Both the position numbers and the translations under genes were made by a program. Shown piece after piece: positions 33,742 through 42,852 of a DNA stretch of 64,000 nucleotides; the first letter of the stretch is position 1; each line of letters starts with the position of its first letter. The stretch is from Marinobacter vulgaris (GTDB taxonomy: Bacteria > Pseudomonadota > Gammaproteobacteria > Pseudomonadales > Oleiphilaceae), in the NCBI RefSeq assembly GCF_003344045.1, contig NZ_QFWX01000002.1:157270-221269 (forward strand). Reading direction: 5' to 3'. Under the pieces are notes generated by a model. It saw only the letters and a program-made list of their open reading frames with translations, was not told the origin of the DNA and searched no databases.

Positions 33742-36700
33742 TGCGAGGCGCCAAGCCTGTCCCGCACCGACTGGATCCATTGATAGAAAACCGGCACCAG
33801 TAACGTACCCAGTATGGTCGCCGCAACCATTCCGCTCAGCACGGTAATACCGAGGCTCACGCGGCTGGCGGCGCCGGCACCGCTGGCAAATACCAGCGGC
33901 AGGACACCAAGCACAAACGAGAACGCCGTCATCAGCACGGCCCGGAACCGGAGTACGGCCGCTTTCCTGGCGGCCTCTCCCGTACTGAGGCCGGACTGCC
34001 GCAGCTGCATCGCAAACTCCACGATCAGAATGGCGGTCTTGGTGGACAGGCCGATCAACAGCACCAACCCCACCTGGGCGTAGATATTGTTGGCCAGCCC
34101 CAGTAACCAGAGCCCGCCCATGGCGCCAAACATGGCCAGCGGAACGGCACCGATTACGGCGAGCGGGAGGCTCCAGCTTTCATATTGGGCAACGAGAAAC
34201 AGGTATACGAACACAATGGCCAGCAGGAAGATCACTGCGGCCAGGCTACCCGCCTCTATCTCCTGCAGGCTCTGGCCCGCCCAGCTGAATTCGTAGCCCT
34301 GGGGCAGTTTATCCGCCAGCGCTGCCATGGTTGCGAGCGCATCGCCACTGGCAAAGCCGGCTGCCGCCTCACCGGAGATGGTCACTGAGCGCTTGAGGTT
34401 GAAGTGCTGGATACTCGAAGGCCCCAGCACCGGCTCCAGGGACGCCAGGGTGGTCAGGGGCACCATGTCACCCTGCTGGTTGCGCACGTAGTAGTAGGAC
34501 AGGTCTTCAGGACCTTGCCGGAAGCTGCCCTCAGCCTGCAGCAGTACCCGGTAGTTCTTGCCAAAACGGGTGAAGTCGTTGACGTAAAGCGAGCCGAGCT
34601 GGGTCTGCAGCGTAGAAAAGATGTCGGAAAGCTGTATGCCCAGTGCCTTGGCCTTGTTGCGATCCACCTGCAAGAGGTACTGGGGGATATTGGCGCGATA
34701 GGTACTGTAAACCCGGGACAGGGATTCCTGCTGGTTGGCCTCGAAAATCAGCCCGTTCATGACCTGGGAAAGCTCGGAAACGTCTCGCCCGAGATTGTCC
34801 TGCAGCCGGAAATCAAACCCGGCCGAGGTGCCCAGCCCGGGGATGGGCGGTGGGTTGAACACCATCACCTGTGCTTCAGCCAACGTCCACAGACGTGCCG
34901 ACAGCCGGGGAATGATCTGCCCCAGGCCCAATGGGTCATCCTCACGCTCTTCCCAGTCCTTCAGGGTAATGATGCCAAGACCATTATTGGAGTTGGCGCC
35001 GCCCAGCAATGAAAACCCCGACACGGTGATGACATCGGTCACCGCCGGGTCTTCCAGAACCATATCGGTGACTTTGCCAAGCACAACATCCGTGCGTTCA
35101 AGGGCCGCCGCATCTGGCAGCTGCACGTCCACAAACAGAAATCCCTGGTCCTCCGGAGGCACAAACGCCGTCGGCACCGCTTTGAACAGTCCAGCGCTGG
35201 CCAGCAGGATCGCCCCCAGCGCCACACCCATCAGGGCGCCCTTGCGAAGCAGCCGCGTCACCAGTCCGTCGTAGCCTCTGGTGCCACTGGCAATCAACTT
35301 CTCGACAGGGCCCAGCCAGCGAATCGACTGACTGCCACCTCGGCCCAGCAGCGAAACGCAAAGCGCCGGGCTCAGGGTCAACGCATTGATCGAGGAAATA
35401 ATCACCGCCACCGAGATAGTGACGGAAAACTGCTTGTAAAGCTCACCGGTTATGCCCGGCATAAAGCCCATCGGCACAAACACAGCCAGCAGCACCAGGG
35501 TGGTGGCAATGACCGGACCGGTGACCTCTGCCATGGCTTTGGTCACCGCCTCGCGGATGGGCATCTTCTCTTCCTGCAGAAGGCGCTCAACGTTTTCGAT
35601 CACGACAATGGCATCATCCACCACGATACCGATGGCGAGCACCAGCCCGAACAGGGTGATGGTGTTGATGGAGTACCCAAGCACCGCCATCACCGCGAAG
35701 GTACCAATGAGTGAAACCGGAATGGCAATGCTTGGGATCAGTGTGGCCCGCCAGTTCTGCAGGAACAGAAACACCACGAGGATGACCAGTCCAACAGCCT
35801 GAAGCAGGGTAACAACCACCTCATCGATAGAGCGGCTGATAAACTCGGTGCTGTCAAAAAGAATGCTGTGTTCGACGCCGTCTGGAAAACCGGGGGCTGC
35901 ATCTTCAACAACCTGCTTTACCCGCTCTGCGACCTCAAGCGCGTTGGCATCGGGTAACTGGTAGATCACCACGAATGCGGTATCCCGGTTGTTCAGCTTG
36001 GCGGTGGAAGCGTAGGACCGCGAGCCCAGCTCGATGCGACCGACGTCTCTTAACCGCACAAATCCGCCATCGGGCTTTGCCCTGAGAATAGTCTGGGCAA
36101 ACTCGTCAGGATCGGAAAGCCGCTCCCGGCTCTGGATGCTGTAAACAAACTGCTGCCCCGCGGGCACCGGCGACTGTCCGAGCTTGCCGGCAGCCACAAT
36201 CTGGTTCTGCTCCCGCACTGCCGAAGCCACATCGGCTACCGTGATATCAAGGGACGACATGCGACGGGGGTCCAGCCAGATACGCATGCTGTAGTCCTTT
36301 GCCCCCATGACTTCCGCAGAGCCAACGCCTGGCACGCGACCCAGAGCCTCCACCAGGTTATTGGATGCGTAGTTGCTGAGGAACACACCGTCCAGATCCG
36401 GCCGGTCAGACGTCAGGTTAATACCCAATAGCATGTTGCCGGCCTGCTTGCTGACGACCACCCCCTGCCGCCGCACTTCATCCGGCAGGAAGGGTTCCGC
36501 CAGAGCCACGCGGTTCTGTACGTTGACCTGGGCAATATCGGTATCGGTTCCGCTTTCAAAGGTCAGGGTTATCTTTGCTGCGCCATCGCTGGATGCCGTG
36601 GATTCAATGTAGATCATCCCCTCGACACCGTTGAGCTGCTGCTCGACCGGGCGAATTACCGCTTCCTCTACCACCTCGGCGCTGGCACCGGGCAGGGATG

Positions 36701-36842
36701 CAGACACCTGGATCTGGGGCGGCGCCATATCGGGATACATGTTCACAGGAAGCCCGCGGAGGGCAAGCAGGCCTGCGAGGGTGATCAGGATGGAAATAAC
36801 AAAGGCGAACTTCGGCCGCTGGATGAAAACGCCGCTGATCAT
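33732..36842 (-). CDS. RND (HAE1-type) multidrug efflux permease
   Basis: 1036 residues, the usual AcrB/MexB length, with twelve membrane helices in two repeats. The proton-relay residues are present: paired Asp in GLVLAIGIVVDDAIVVIENV (AcrB Asp407/408) and Lys in GLVLLIGLSTKTAILIVEFA (AcrB Lys940). The start MISGVFIQRPKFAFVISILI and the porter domain sequence are typical of drug and not metal exporters. Its ATG overlaps the stop of the fusion protein gene (ATGA). No outer-membrane TolC-like gene is adjacent, so it must borrow one. Confidence 0.95.
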   Translation of the reverse strand: MISGVFIQRPKFAFVISILITLAGLLALRGLPVNMYPDMAPPQIQVSASLPGASAEVVEEAVIRPVEQQLNGVEGMIYIESTASSDGAAKITLTFESGTDTDIAQVNVQNRVALAEPFLPDEVRRQGVVVSKQAGNMLLGINLTSDRPDLDGVFLSNYASNNLVEALGRVPGVGSAEVMGAKDYSMRIWLDPRRMSSLDITVADVASAVREQNQIVAAGKLGQSPVPAGQQFVYSIQSRERLSDPDEFAQTILRAKPDGGFVRLRDVGRIELGSRSYASTAKLNNRDTAFVVIYQLPDANALEVAERVKQVVEDAAPGFPDGVEHSILFDSTEFISRSIDEVVVTLLQAVGLVILVVFLFLQNWRATLIPSIAIPVSLIGTFAVMAVLGYSINTITLFGLVLAIGIVVDDAIVVIENVERLLQEEKMPIREAVTKAMAEVTGPVIATTLVLLAVFVPMGFMPGITGELYKQFSVTISVAVIISSINALTLSPALCVSLLGRGGSQSIRWLGPVEKLIASGTRGYDGLVTRLLRKGALMGVALGAILLASAGLFKAVPTAFVPPEDQGFLFVDVQLPDAAALERTDVVLGKVTDMVLEDPAVTDVITVSGFSLLGGANSNNGLGIITLKDWEEREDDPLGLGQIIPRLSARLWTLAEAQVMVFNPPPIPGLGTSAGFDFRLQDNLGRDVSELSQVMNGLIFEANQQESLSRVYSTYRANIPQYLLQVDRNKAKALGIQLSDIFSTLQTQLGSLYVNDFTRFGKNYRVLLQAEGSFRQGPEDLSYYYVRNQQGDMVPLTTLASLEPVLGPSSIQHFNLKRSVTISGEAAAGFASGDALATMAALADKLPQGYEFSWAGQSLQEIEAGSLAAVIFLLAIVFVYLFLVAQYESWSLPLAVIGAVPLAMFGAMGGLWLLGLANNIYAQVGLVLLIGLSTKTAILIVEFAMQLRQSGLSTGEAARKAAVLRFRAVLMTAFSFVLGVLPLVFASGAGAASRVSLGITVLSGMVAATILGTLLVPVFYQWIQSVRDRLGASHHP

Positions 36843-38032
36843 TGGCCAGCCTCTTCTTCACCCGCGAGCACGCCCGTATCGGGATCGATACGCTTCGATA
36901 CCGGATTGACCGTCACTCCCGAACGGACTTTCTGCATCCCCTCGACAATCACCCGCTCGCCGGCTTCGATCCCGGTTTCCGCCACCACCATGGCACCCTG
37001 GCGGGGGCCGGTTTTTATAAAGCGCTGGACAACCTGTTCCTGGTCATTGACCACCAGCACGAACTGGCCCTCGATCGTCTCCTGCAGTGCCACCTGCGGC
37101 ACAAGAATCCGGGGCTCGCCGGCCTGCCCTTCGATGTGCAGGGTCACATACAAACCGGGCACCAGCACAGCGGCAGAATTCGGAAACACGGCCCTCATGG
37201 CAACGGTCCCGGTACTGGCGTCAGTGCTGACATCGGCGAAATCCAGCACACCACCCTGGGGATAACGTTCCCCGTCCGGTAACGTCAGGTACAAGGACAG
37301 GTTGCTGGCCATATTCTCGGCAGCCTCCCTGCCTGCCCTCCGAAACGCGATAAAGTCGGCTTCATTGAGCTGAAATTCCACGTAAATGGGATCGGTTACC
37401 AGGATTTCGGTGATCGCGCCGCTGGCCGGGCTGACCACCGCCCCCACATCAAACTTCAGCTTGCCAACCCAGCCGTCAAAGGGGGCCCGTATTTCGGTAT
37501 AACCCAGGTTATTGGCAGCCTTTTGCACCGCTGCTTCCGCCGCCTGCAACCGCCCCTCGGCAGCACTGAAGCGGTCTCTCAGTTTGTCCAGGTCAGCGGC
37601 CGAGAGGAAACCTTTATCGGCTACGTCCTCCCCACGCTGGAGATTCCGGGTGGCGGACTGTAATTCCGCCCGGGATGCGGTCAGTTCTGCTTCGGCTTGC
37701 CTGAGATCCGCCCCGGCACTGGTACTTTCCAGACTTATCAGCAGTTGACCCTTCTCGACCCGTGAGCCTTCCTTAAAATGTATTTCCTGAATTTCTGCTT
37801 CAATTCGGGCGGAAATACCGGCCTTCGCCGACGCCGCGGTTCTGGCGACAAACTCACGGGATGGCCTCACTTCAGCGTTATCCGCCACCACCACAGACAC
37901 CGATACCGGTTGCGTTTCGGGGGTTTCCGTTGACTCAGAACATCCTGCAATCGCAGCTAGCGAAAAACACAAAGCGAGAAAAGTAGCAGATTGGTTCCGG
38001 GCAAGCCGACTGGTATACCGGGAGCTGAACAT
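36839..38032 (-). CDS. RND efflux periplasmic adaptor lipoprotein
   Basis: 397-residue membrane fusion protein. A lipoprotein signal ends at Cys31 (FSLAAIAGC). The biotinyl-lipoyl and hairpin parts are readable: ISARIEAEIQEIHFKEGSRV, a long helical hairpin (about 105-170), then YTEIRAPFDGWVGKLKFDVGAVV and beta-barrel strands to about 370. It links the RND pump to an outer-membrane channel. It is the first gene of a two-gene operon, coupled to the pump gene by a 4-base overlap. No regulator is adjacent. Confidence 0.94.
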   Translation of the reverse strand: MFSSRYTSRLARNQSATFLALCFSLAAIAGCSESTETPETQPVSVSVVVADNAEVRPSREFVARTAASAKAGISARIEAEIQEIHFKEGSRVEKGQLLISLESTSAGADLRQAEAELTASRAELQSATRNLQRGEDVADKGFLSAADLDKLRDRFSAAEGRLQAAEAAVQKAANNLGYTEIRAPFDGWVGKLKFDVGAVVSPASGAITEILVTDPIYVEFQLNEADFIAFRRAGREAAENMASNLSLYLTLPDGERYPQGGVLDFADVSTDASTGTVAMRAVFPNSAAVLVPGLYVTLHIEGQAGEPRILVPQVALQETIEGQFVLVVNDQEQVVQRFIKTGPRQGAMVVAETGIEAGERVIVEGMQKVRSGVTVNPVSKRIDPDTGVLAGEEEAGQ

Positions 38033-38213
38033 CTCATGTCTTCCTTGAAATCGAAAGGGGCCCGGAATGCATGCTCAGGTTCGAACTCAATGATAGTCAA
38101 CACCCCAAAAGCTGGCTATTTATTAATCACCCAGCCGGTTTATTTTTTGCGTTCAAGGGGTATTTAAGCTAAATGACAGGATACCGACCTCCGATCGTTT
38201 GACGGATAAAACG

Positions 38214-38729
38214 ATGACAACTCGAGTGACTATTCCAATTGCCTTGCTAGCCCTTTCGCTCAGTGGCTGCGCCTTTCAGGAAACCCTGAAAAGCGGCTCT
38301 GAAGACCCTTGTGCCACCCTGAAAAACATTGTGGAGAACTACCCCGCTGAATTTGCTGCCTTTCGGAGAGGCGGAACCGATTACCGGTCGGTGACGATCT
38401 ACCGGTCAAGAGAAGAACTTATCAAGGGTCATTGCGAAGTCTGGGCCTGGGGCAACGGGGATTCAGCCTATGTCTGTACCGTGGGTGCTCCCGACTCCCA
38501 GGTCGCAACTGGACGTTATACGCAGGCAGTAGAGCAACTGTCAGGCTGCCTGGGACCAGAATGGACGTTCACGGAAGAAGCGCGAGAACGCGACGGCCAG
38601 ACGGACGGTGTGGTGACCCGTTTCCACCATCCCGCCTCCACCAAACCCGTCGTTTCTGTGCATAACATTGAGGATCGCTGGCGCCGGTCGGTTTATCTTT
38701 ACATTGGAAGTCCGGCTCGCGCTTTCTGA
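38214..38729 (+). CDS. Lipoprotein of unknown function
   Basis: 171 residues with a lipoprotein signal (TIPIALLALSLSGC, Cys19). The mature part has four further cysteines (in DPCATL, GHCEVW, YVCTVG and SGCLGP), possibly two disulfides. I do not recognise the family. The ATG at 38214 is preferred over a TTG five codons upstream because the signal peptide begins there. It is a single gene between the RND operon and the liv operon. Confidence 0.66.
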   Translation: MTTRVTIPIALLALSLSGCAFQETLKSGSEDPCATLKNIVENYPAEFAAFRRGGTDYRSVTIYRSREELIKGHCEVWAWGNGDSAYVCTVGAPDSQVATGRYTQAVEQLSGCLGPEWTFTEEARERDGQTDGVVTRFHHPASTKPVVSVHNIEDRWRRSVYLYIGSPARAF

Positions 38730-38742
38730 CATCACCATCACC

Positions 38743-38766
38743 AAAAGGCCGCCTGATAGGCGGCCT
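38743..38766 (-). terminator. Rho-independent terminator of the liv operon
   Basis: Perfect nine-base arms AGGCCGCCT (38746-38754) and AGGCGGCCT (38758-38766) enclose a three-base loop. Read on the minus strand, the stem is followed by TTTTGG, so it terminates transcription leaving livM, whose stop lies 29 bases upstream. Read on the plus strand it lacks a T run but could still pair behind the lipoprotein gene. Confidence 0.82.
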
Positions 38767-38794
38767 CTGTCAGACTAAGTAAATGACTTACACG

Positions 38795-39790
38795 CTAGCT
38801 CAGGTTCTTCCGCATGAAGTTCTGGATTTCCCCGACAATACCCGAGCGGAAGGCCAGTACCGTCAGTACGAAGATCGCACCCAGGATGGGATCGACCCAA
38901 TCGCCCAGCGGACCCTGTGACAGCTGGTATTCCAGGGTCACCACGAAGCCTGCACCCACCACCGGGCCCAGCAGGGTGCCGGTGCCGCCCAGCAGTGTCA
39001 TCAGGATGACCTCGCCGGACATGTGCCAGTGGGCGTCGTTCAGGGAGGCCAACTGGAAGACCACGGTTTTCACCGAACCGGCCAGGCCGGCGAGGCCTGC
39101 GGAGAGCACGAAGGCCATCAGTTTGTAGCGGTCAACGTTGTAGCCCAGGGATACCGCCCTTGGTTCGTTCTGCTTGATCGCCTTGAGCACCTGGCCAAAC
39201 GGTGAGCCTACGATGCGCTGCACCAGCAGGTAACCGGCCAGAAATACCGCCAGCACAAAGTAATACATGGCGGTGTTATCATTCAGATCCACCATGCCGA
39301 GCAGGTAACCCCGGGGCACCCCGTGCATGCCGTCCTCACCACCGGTGAAGGGGGCCTGGACGAAGAAGAAATAGACCAGCTGCGCCAGGGCCAGGGTAAT
39401 CATCGCGAAGTAGATGCCCTGGCGACGTATGGCCACGAGACCAAAGCCCAGGCCAAGCACCAGTGACGCCACTGTACCGACGACAATGCCCATTTCCGTG
39501 GTCAGCCCCGGGAAACTCGATAGCAGGTAGCCGGTCGTGTAGGAACCCGCCGCCAGGAAGGCTGCATGTCCGAAAGACAGCAGGCCGGTGTAGCCAAGCA
39601 GAAGGTTCAATGCCACTGCGAATAGGGCAAAACACAGTATTTTCATCAGGAACACGGGGTAGAACACCGCGGGCGCCAGCAGCAGCAGGGCCAGCAACAC
39701 CAGGTTGAGGATCAGCTTCTTGCGTTGCTCTGCCTTCTGCTGCTTGACGATACTTTGCTGAATATCAGTCTGAGTGGTTGTGGTCGCCAT
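38795..39790 (-). CDS. livM: Branched-chain amino acid ABC permease LivM
   Basis: 331 residues with about nine membrane helices. The LivM signature AVALNLLLGYTGLLSFGHAAF (about 57-77) and GLVAIRRQGIYFAMITLALAQ are seen. A hydrophilic N-terminus of about 25 residues precedes the first helix. It begins two bases after the livH stop and is the last gene before the terminator. It pairs with LivH to form the inner-membrane channel. Confidence 0.94.
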   Translation of the reverse strand: MATTTTQTDIQQSIVKQQKAEQRKKLILNLVLLALLLLAPAVFYPVFLMKILCFALFAVALNLLLGYTGLLSFGHAAFLAAGSYTTGYLLSSFPGLTTEMGIVVGTVASLVLGLGFGLVAIRRQGIYFAMITLALAQLVYFFFVQAPFTGGEDGMHGVPRGYLLGMVDLNDNTAMYYFVLAVFLAGYLLVQRIVGSPFGQVLKAIKQNEPRAVSLGYNVDRYKLMAFVLSAGLAGLAGSVKTVVFQLASLNDAHWHMSGEVILMTLLGGTGTLLGPVVGAGFVVTLEYQLSQGPLGDWVDPILGAIFVLTVLAFRSGIVGEIQNFMRKNLS

Positions 39791-39792
39791 GG

Positions 39793-40680
39793 TTACGCCT
39801 CCTTACCGAACAGGCCCGATGGCCGAATCAACAGAACAACCACCATCACCAGGAAGATCACGGCTGCAGACCCTTCCGGGTAGAATACTTTGGTAAATCC
39901 TTCCACAACTCCCATCATCAGGCCGGTAATCACCGCACCCGCTATGGAGCCCATGCCCCCGATCACCACCACGGCGAACACCACGATGAGTATGTTGGAC
40001 CCCATCACCGGGGAGACCGAGTAGATGGGTGCGGCAAGAGCGCCGGCAAACGCGGCAAGCATGACGCCAAAGCCGTAGGTCAGGCTGATCAGCAGGGGCA
40101 CGTTGATGCCGAATCCCTGCATCAGCTGGGAGTCTTCCGTACCGGCCCTCAGGTAGGAGCCAAGCCGGGTTTTTTCAATCATGAACCAGGTACCGAAACA
40201 TACCAGCAGGGCAGCCACGATAACCCAGGCACGATAGTACGGGAGGAACATGAAACCGAGGTTCATGCCACCCCTGAACATTTCCGGCATGGAATAACGC
40301 AGGCCGGAAACGCCGTAAATATTGGTCAGCAAACCCTGGAGAATAAGCGCGATACCAAAGGTCAGAAGCAGGCTGTAGATATGGTCCTGGCCCGCAATGC
40401 GGCGCAACAGGAAATACTCAAGCACAATGCCAAAGCAACCCACGACCACGGGAGCCAGAAATAGAGCCACCCAGTAGTTGATACCGAAGACGTCAAACAT
40501 GAGAACAGTGCACATGGCACCGAGCATGTACATGGCACCATGGGCAAAGTTGATGATTTTAAGCAGGCCGAAAATGACCGCCAGCCCCAGACTCAACAGG
40601 GCGTAAAAGGAACCATTGATAATCCCGAGCATTAGCTGGCCAGACAGCACAGCCACGGGGACTCCCAGAATCTCGGTCAT
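39793..40680 (-). CDS. livH: Branched-chain amino acid ABC permease LivH
   Basis: 295 residues with eight or so membrane helices. It begins MTEILGVPVAVLSGQLMLGI, followed by INGSFYALLSLGLAVIFGLLKIINFAHGA, the LivH hallmark. Late motifs GIVLEYFLLRRI and VVIGGMGSIAGAVITG are conserved. It sits 121 bp downstream of the binding-protein gene and two bases before livM. Confidence 0.94.
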   Translation of the reverse strand: MTEILGVPVAVLSGQLMLGIINGSFYALLSLGLAVIFGLLKIINFAHGAMYMLGAMCTVLMFDVFGINYWVALFLAPVVVGCFGIVLEYFLLRRIAGQDHIYSLLLTFGIALILQGLLTNIYGVSGLRYSMPEMFRGGMNLGFMFLPYYRAWVIVAALLVCFGTWFMIEKTRLGSYLRAGTEDSQLMQGFGINVPLLISLTYGFGVMLAAFAGALAAPIYSVSPVMGSNILIVVFAVVVIGGMGSIAGAVITGLMMGVVEGFTKVFYPEGSAAVIFLVMVVVLLIRPSGLFGKEA

Positions 40681-40801
40681 GTTACAAACTCCAAAAGCAG
40701 CGCAGCGTTCAACTTACCAGTGGCGAAGTGCGTTTCTGCAGGTCAGTGGCCGCCCAGCCAGAACTGCTGGTTAAGGCGGGACGGCCCGGTCGGTCAGATC
40801 A

Positions 40802-42016
40802 TCAGTTCTGGGTTACGAGCTTGCACTTGCTCTCGGACAGCGGGCGATAGGCCTCGTCACCGGGAATGGTCCGCACGATTTCGTAAAGATCCCATTCATT
40901 CTCAGACTCTTCCGGCGTCTTCACTTCCGCCAGGTACATGTCGTGCACCATGCGGCCGTCCTCACGGATAATGCCATTCTTGGCAAACATGTCGTTGATG
41001 GGTGTATCCATCATCTGCTTGCGCACAGTCTGGGAATCGTCGGAGCCGGTTGCCTTGACCGCATTCAGATACTGAATGGTGCTGGAGTAGATGCCGGCAT
41101 GAACCATGGTGGGACGAACGCCGGTCTCTTCCATGAAGCGGTCGGACCACTCACGGGTTTCGTCGTTCATGTCCCAGTACCAGCCGGTAGTCAGCTGGAT
41201 ACCCTGTGCCGTTTGTGCGCCCAGTGCATGAACGTCAGTCAGGAACAGCAGCAGGGCTGCGAGGGTCTGCCCGGACTGGGTCAGGCCGAACTCACCGGCC
41301 GTGGTAATGGCGTTGGTGGTATCTGCACCAGCGTTGGCCAGGGCAACCACGTCAGCACCGGATGACTGGGCCTGCAGGATGAAGGACGAGAAGTCGGATG
41401 TCGGGAACGGATGACGCACGGTCTGAATCACTTCACCACCGTTTTCTTCCACAACGCGGGTTACGTCATTTTCCAGAGCGTGCCCGAACGCGTAATCGGC
41501 GGTCAGGATGAACCAGGTTTCGCCACCCTCTTTCACCACGGCGCTGGCAGTGCCGTTGGCCAGCGGATAGGTGTCGTACACATAGTGAATGTGGTTCGGG
41601 GTGCAGTGCTCGTTGGTGATGCTGGAAGCGGCGGAGCCGGAGACAATGCCCAGCTTGTTGCTTTCTTCCAGGATATTGCTCACGGCGATGGTGACCGAGG
41701 AAGCAACCAGGCCTGCCACCATGTCCACGTCTTCGTTCTCAACCCAGCGGCGGACCGTACTTGAGGATGAGTCCGGGCTGTTGCGATCGTCGGCGCTGAC
41801 AACCTCGATCTTCGCCCCGTTGACCGTGCCCCCGAAATCGGAAATAGCCATTTCAAGAGCTGTCAGGCCGTTGGGTCCCGCCAGGTCACGATAGGTGCCG
41901 GACATGTCGGCGAGGTAGCCGATCTTGACCGTGTCGTTGGATATCTCAGCCTGGGCACCGCCCACAAGCATGGCTGATGCAACCGCTGATGTCAGAAGCT
42001 TTTTGGTAATTGTCAT
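40802..42016 (-). CDS. livK: Periplasmic branched-chain amino acid-binding protein
   Basis: 404 residues with a Sec signal (about 1-23, cut after GAQA). The mature protein starts EISNDTVKIGYLADMSGTYRD and is a type I periplasmic binding protein of the Leu/Ile/Val family: GLTALEMAISDFGGTVNGAKI, VVSADDRNSPD and GLVASSVTIAVSNI. It is longer than E. coli LivK (about 350 mature residues). A related amide-type ligand cannot be excluded, but the neighbouring valine-degradation genes favour branched-chain amino acids. Confidence 0.88.
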   Translation of the reverse strand: MTITKKLLTSAVASAMLVGGAQAEISNDTVKIGYLADMSGTYRDLAGPNGLTALEMAISDFGGTVNGAKIEVVSADDRNSPDSSSSTVRRWVENEDVDMVAGLVASSVTIAVSNILEESNKLGIVSGSAASSITNEHCTPNHIHYVYDTYPLANGTASAVVKEGGETWFILTADYAFGHALENDVTRVVEENGGEVIQTVRHPFPTSDFSSFILQAQSSGADVVALANAGADTTNAITTAGEFGLTQSGQTLAALLLFLTDVHALGAQTAQGIQLTTGWYWDMNDETREWSDRFMEETGVRPTMVHAGIYSSTIQYLNAVKATGSDDSQTVRKQMMDTPINDMFAKNGIIREDGRMVHDMYLAEVKTPEESENEWDLYEIVRTIPGDEAYRPLSESKCKLVTQN

Positions 42017-42088
42017 TGTTGTTTCTCCGCTACTGTCTTTGCGTTGGTTTTCGGGATTCGTTGTTGTTGCTTTTATTGCACTCTGTAT

Positions 42089-42114
42089 TTTCTACAGGCA
42101 CTTTCTACAGGCAC
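42089..42114. repeat. 13-bp tandem repeat between livF and livK
   Basis: TTTCTACAGGCAC occurs twice in perfect tandem in the 113-bp gap between livK and livF. The gap separates the GF and KHM parts of the locus. It could be a recent slippage duplication or part of a regulatory or processing site. Confidence 0.7.
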
Positions 42115-42129
42115 TATCGAACCCGGGCA

Positions 42130-42852
42130 TCAAACGCCCAGGTACTTGTCCAGCATCGACTGCTTGCTTTCAAGCTCGCCGGCGCTGATCTCCTCCACAA
42201 TCTGGCCGTGTTCCATCACGTAGTGACGGTCGGCCAGGGGTGCGGCGAAATGGAAATTCTGTTCCACCAGAACGATGGTCAGGCCTTTCTCCTTGAGTTT
42301 GACCAGCACATCGCCCAGTTTCTCAACGATGACCGGAGCCAGACCCTCGGTGATTTCATCGAGCAGCAGCATGTTGGCCCCGGTTCTCAGGATCCGGGCC
42401 ATGGCCAGCATCTGCTGTTCGCCGCCCGAGAGCTTGGAGCCCTGGCTTGCACGACGTTCATACAGATTCGGGAACATGGAGAAGATTTCTTCCAGCTCCA
42501 GTCCTCCGCTTCTCACTATCGGTGGCAGCGTCAGGTTTTCCATGACATTAAGGCCGGAAAAAATGCCCCGGTGTTCGGGGCAATACCCGACTCCCAACCT
42601 TGCAATGTGGTGGGGAGCACAGGACATGGTCTCCTCACCGTTGATCATGATGGAGCCGGTGCGCCGGCCCACCATATTCATAATCGCTTTCAGGGTCGTG
42701 CTGCGGCCCGCACCGTTGCGCCCCAGCAGAGTCACCAATTCGCCACGCTTAACCTCCATATCAATGCCGTGGAGGATGTGGGACTCGCCGTAAAATGCAT
42801 GAAGCCGCGATATCCGCAACTGTTCGTATTCTTTCTGGTGGGCCTGGCTCAT
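42130..42852 (-). CDS. livF: Branched-chain amino acid ABC ATPase LivF
   Basis: 240 residues. The signature LSGGEQQMLAMARIL and Walker B MLLLDEITEGLAP are normal. The Walker A motif reads GRNGAGRST, with Arg in place of the usual catalytic Lys (codon CGC). Arg here occurs in some LivF-type ATPases, as I recall, and LivG beside it keeps the Lys. The C-terminus is the usual LivF type (VLVEQNFHFAAPLADRHYVM). Its ATG overlaps the livG stop (ATGA). Confidence 0.94.
   Translation of the reverse strand: MSQAHQKEYEQLRISRLHAFYGESHILHGIDMEVKRGELVTLLGRNGAGRSTTLKAIMNMVGRRTGSIMINGEETMSCAPHHIARLGVGYCPEHRGIFSGLNVMENLTLPPIVRSGGLELEEIFSMFPNLYERRASQGSKLSGGEQQMLAMARILRTGANMLLLDEITEGLAPVIVEKLGDVLVKLKEKGLTIVLVEQNFHFAAPLADRHYVMEHGQIVEEISAGELESKQSMLDKYLGV

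Noticed and set aside
39778..40464. Long open frame opposite livH (228 codons)
   Set aside because: It lies fully antisense to a clear LivH permease, is rich in His/Gln/Asp as expected from a shadow frame in high-GC DNA, and has no ribosome site.
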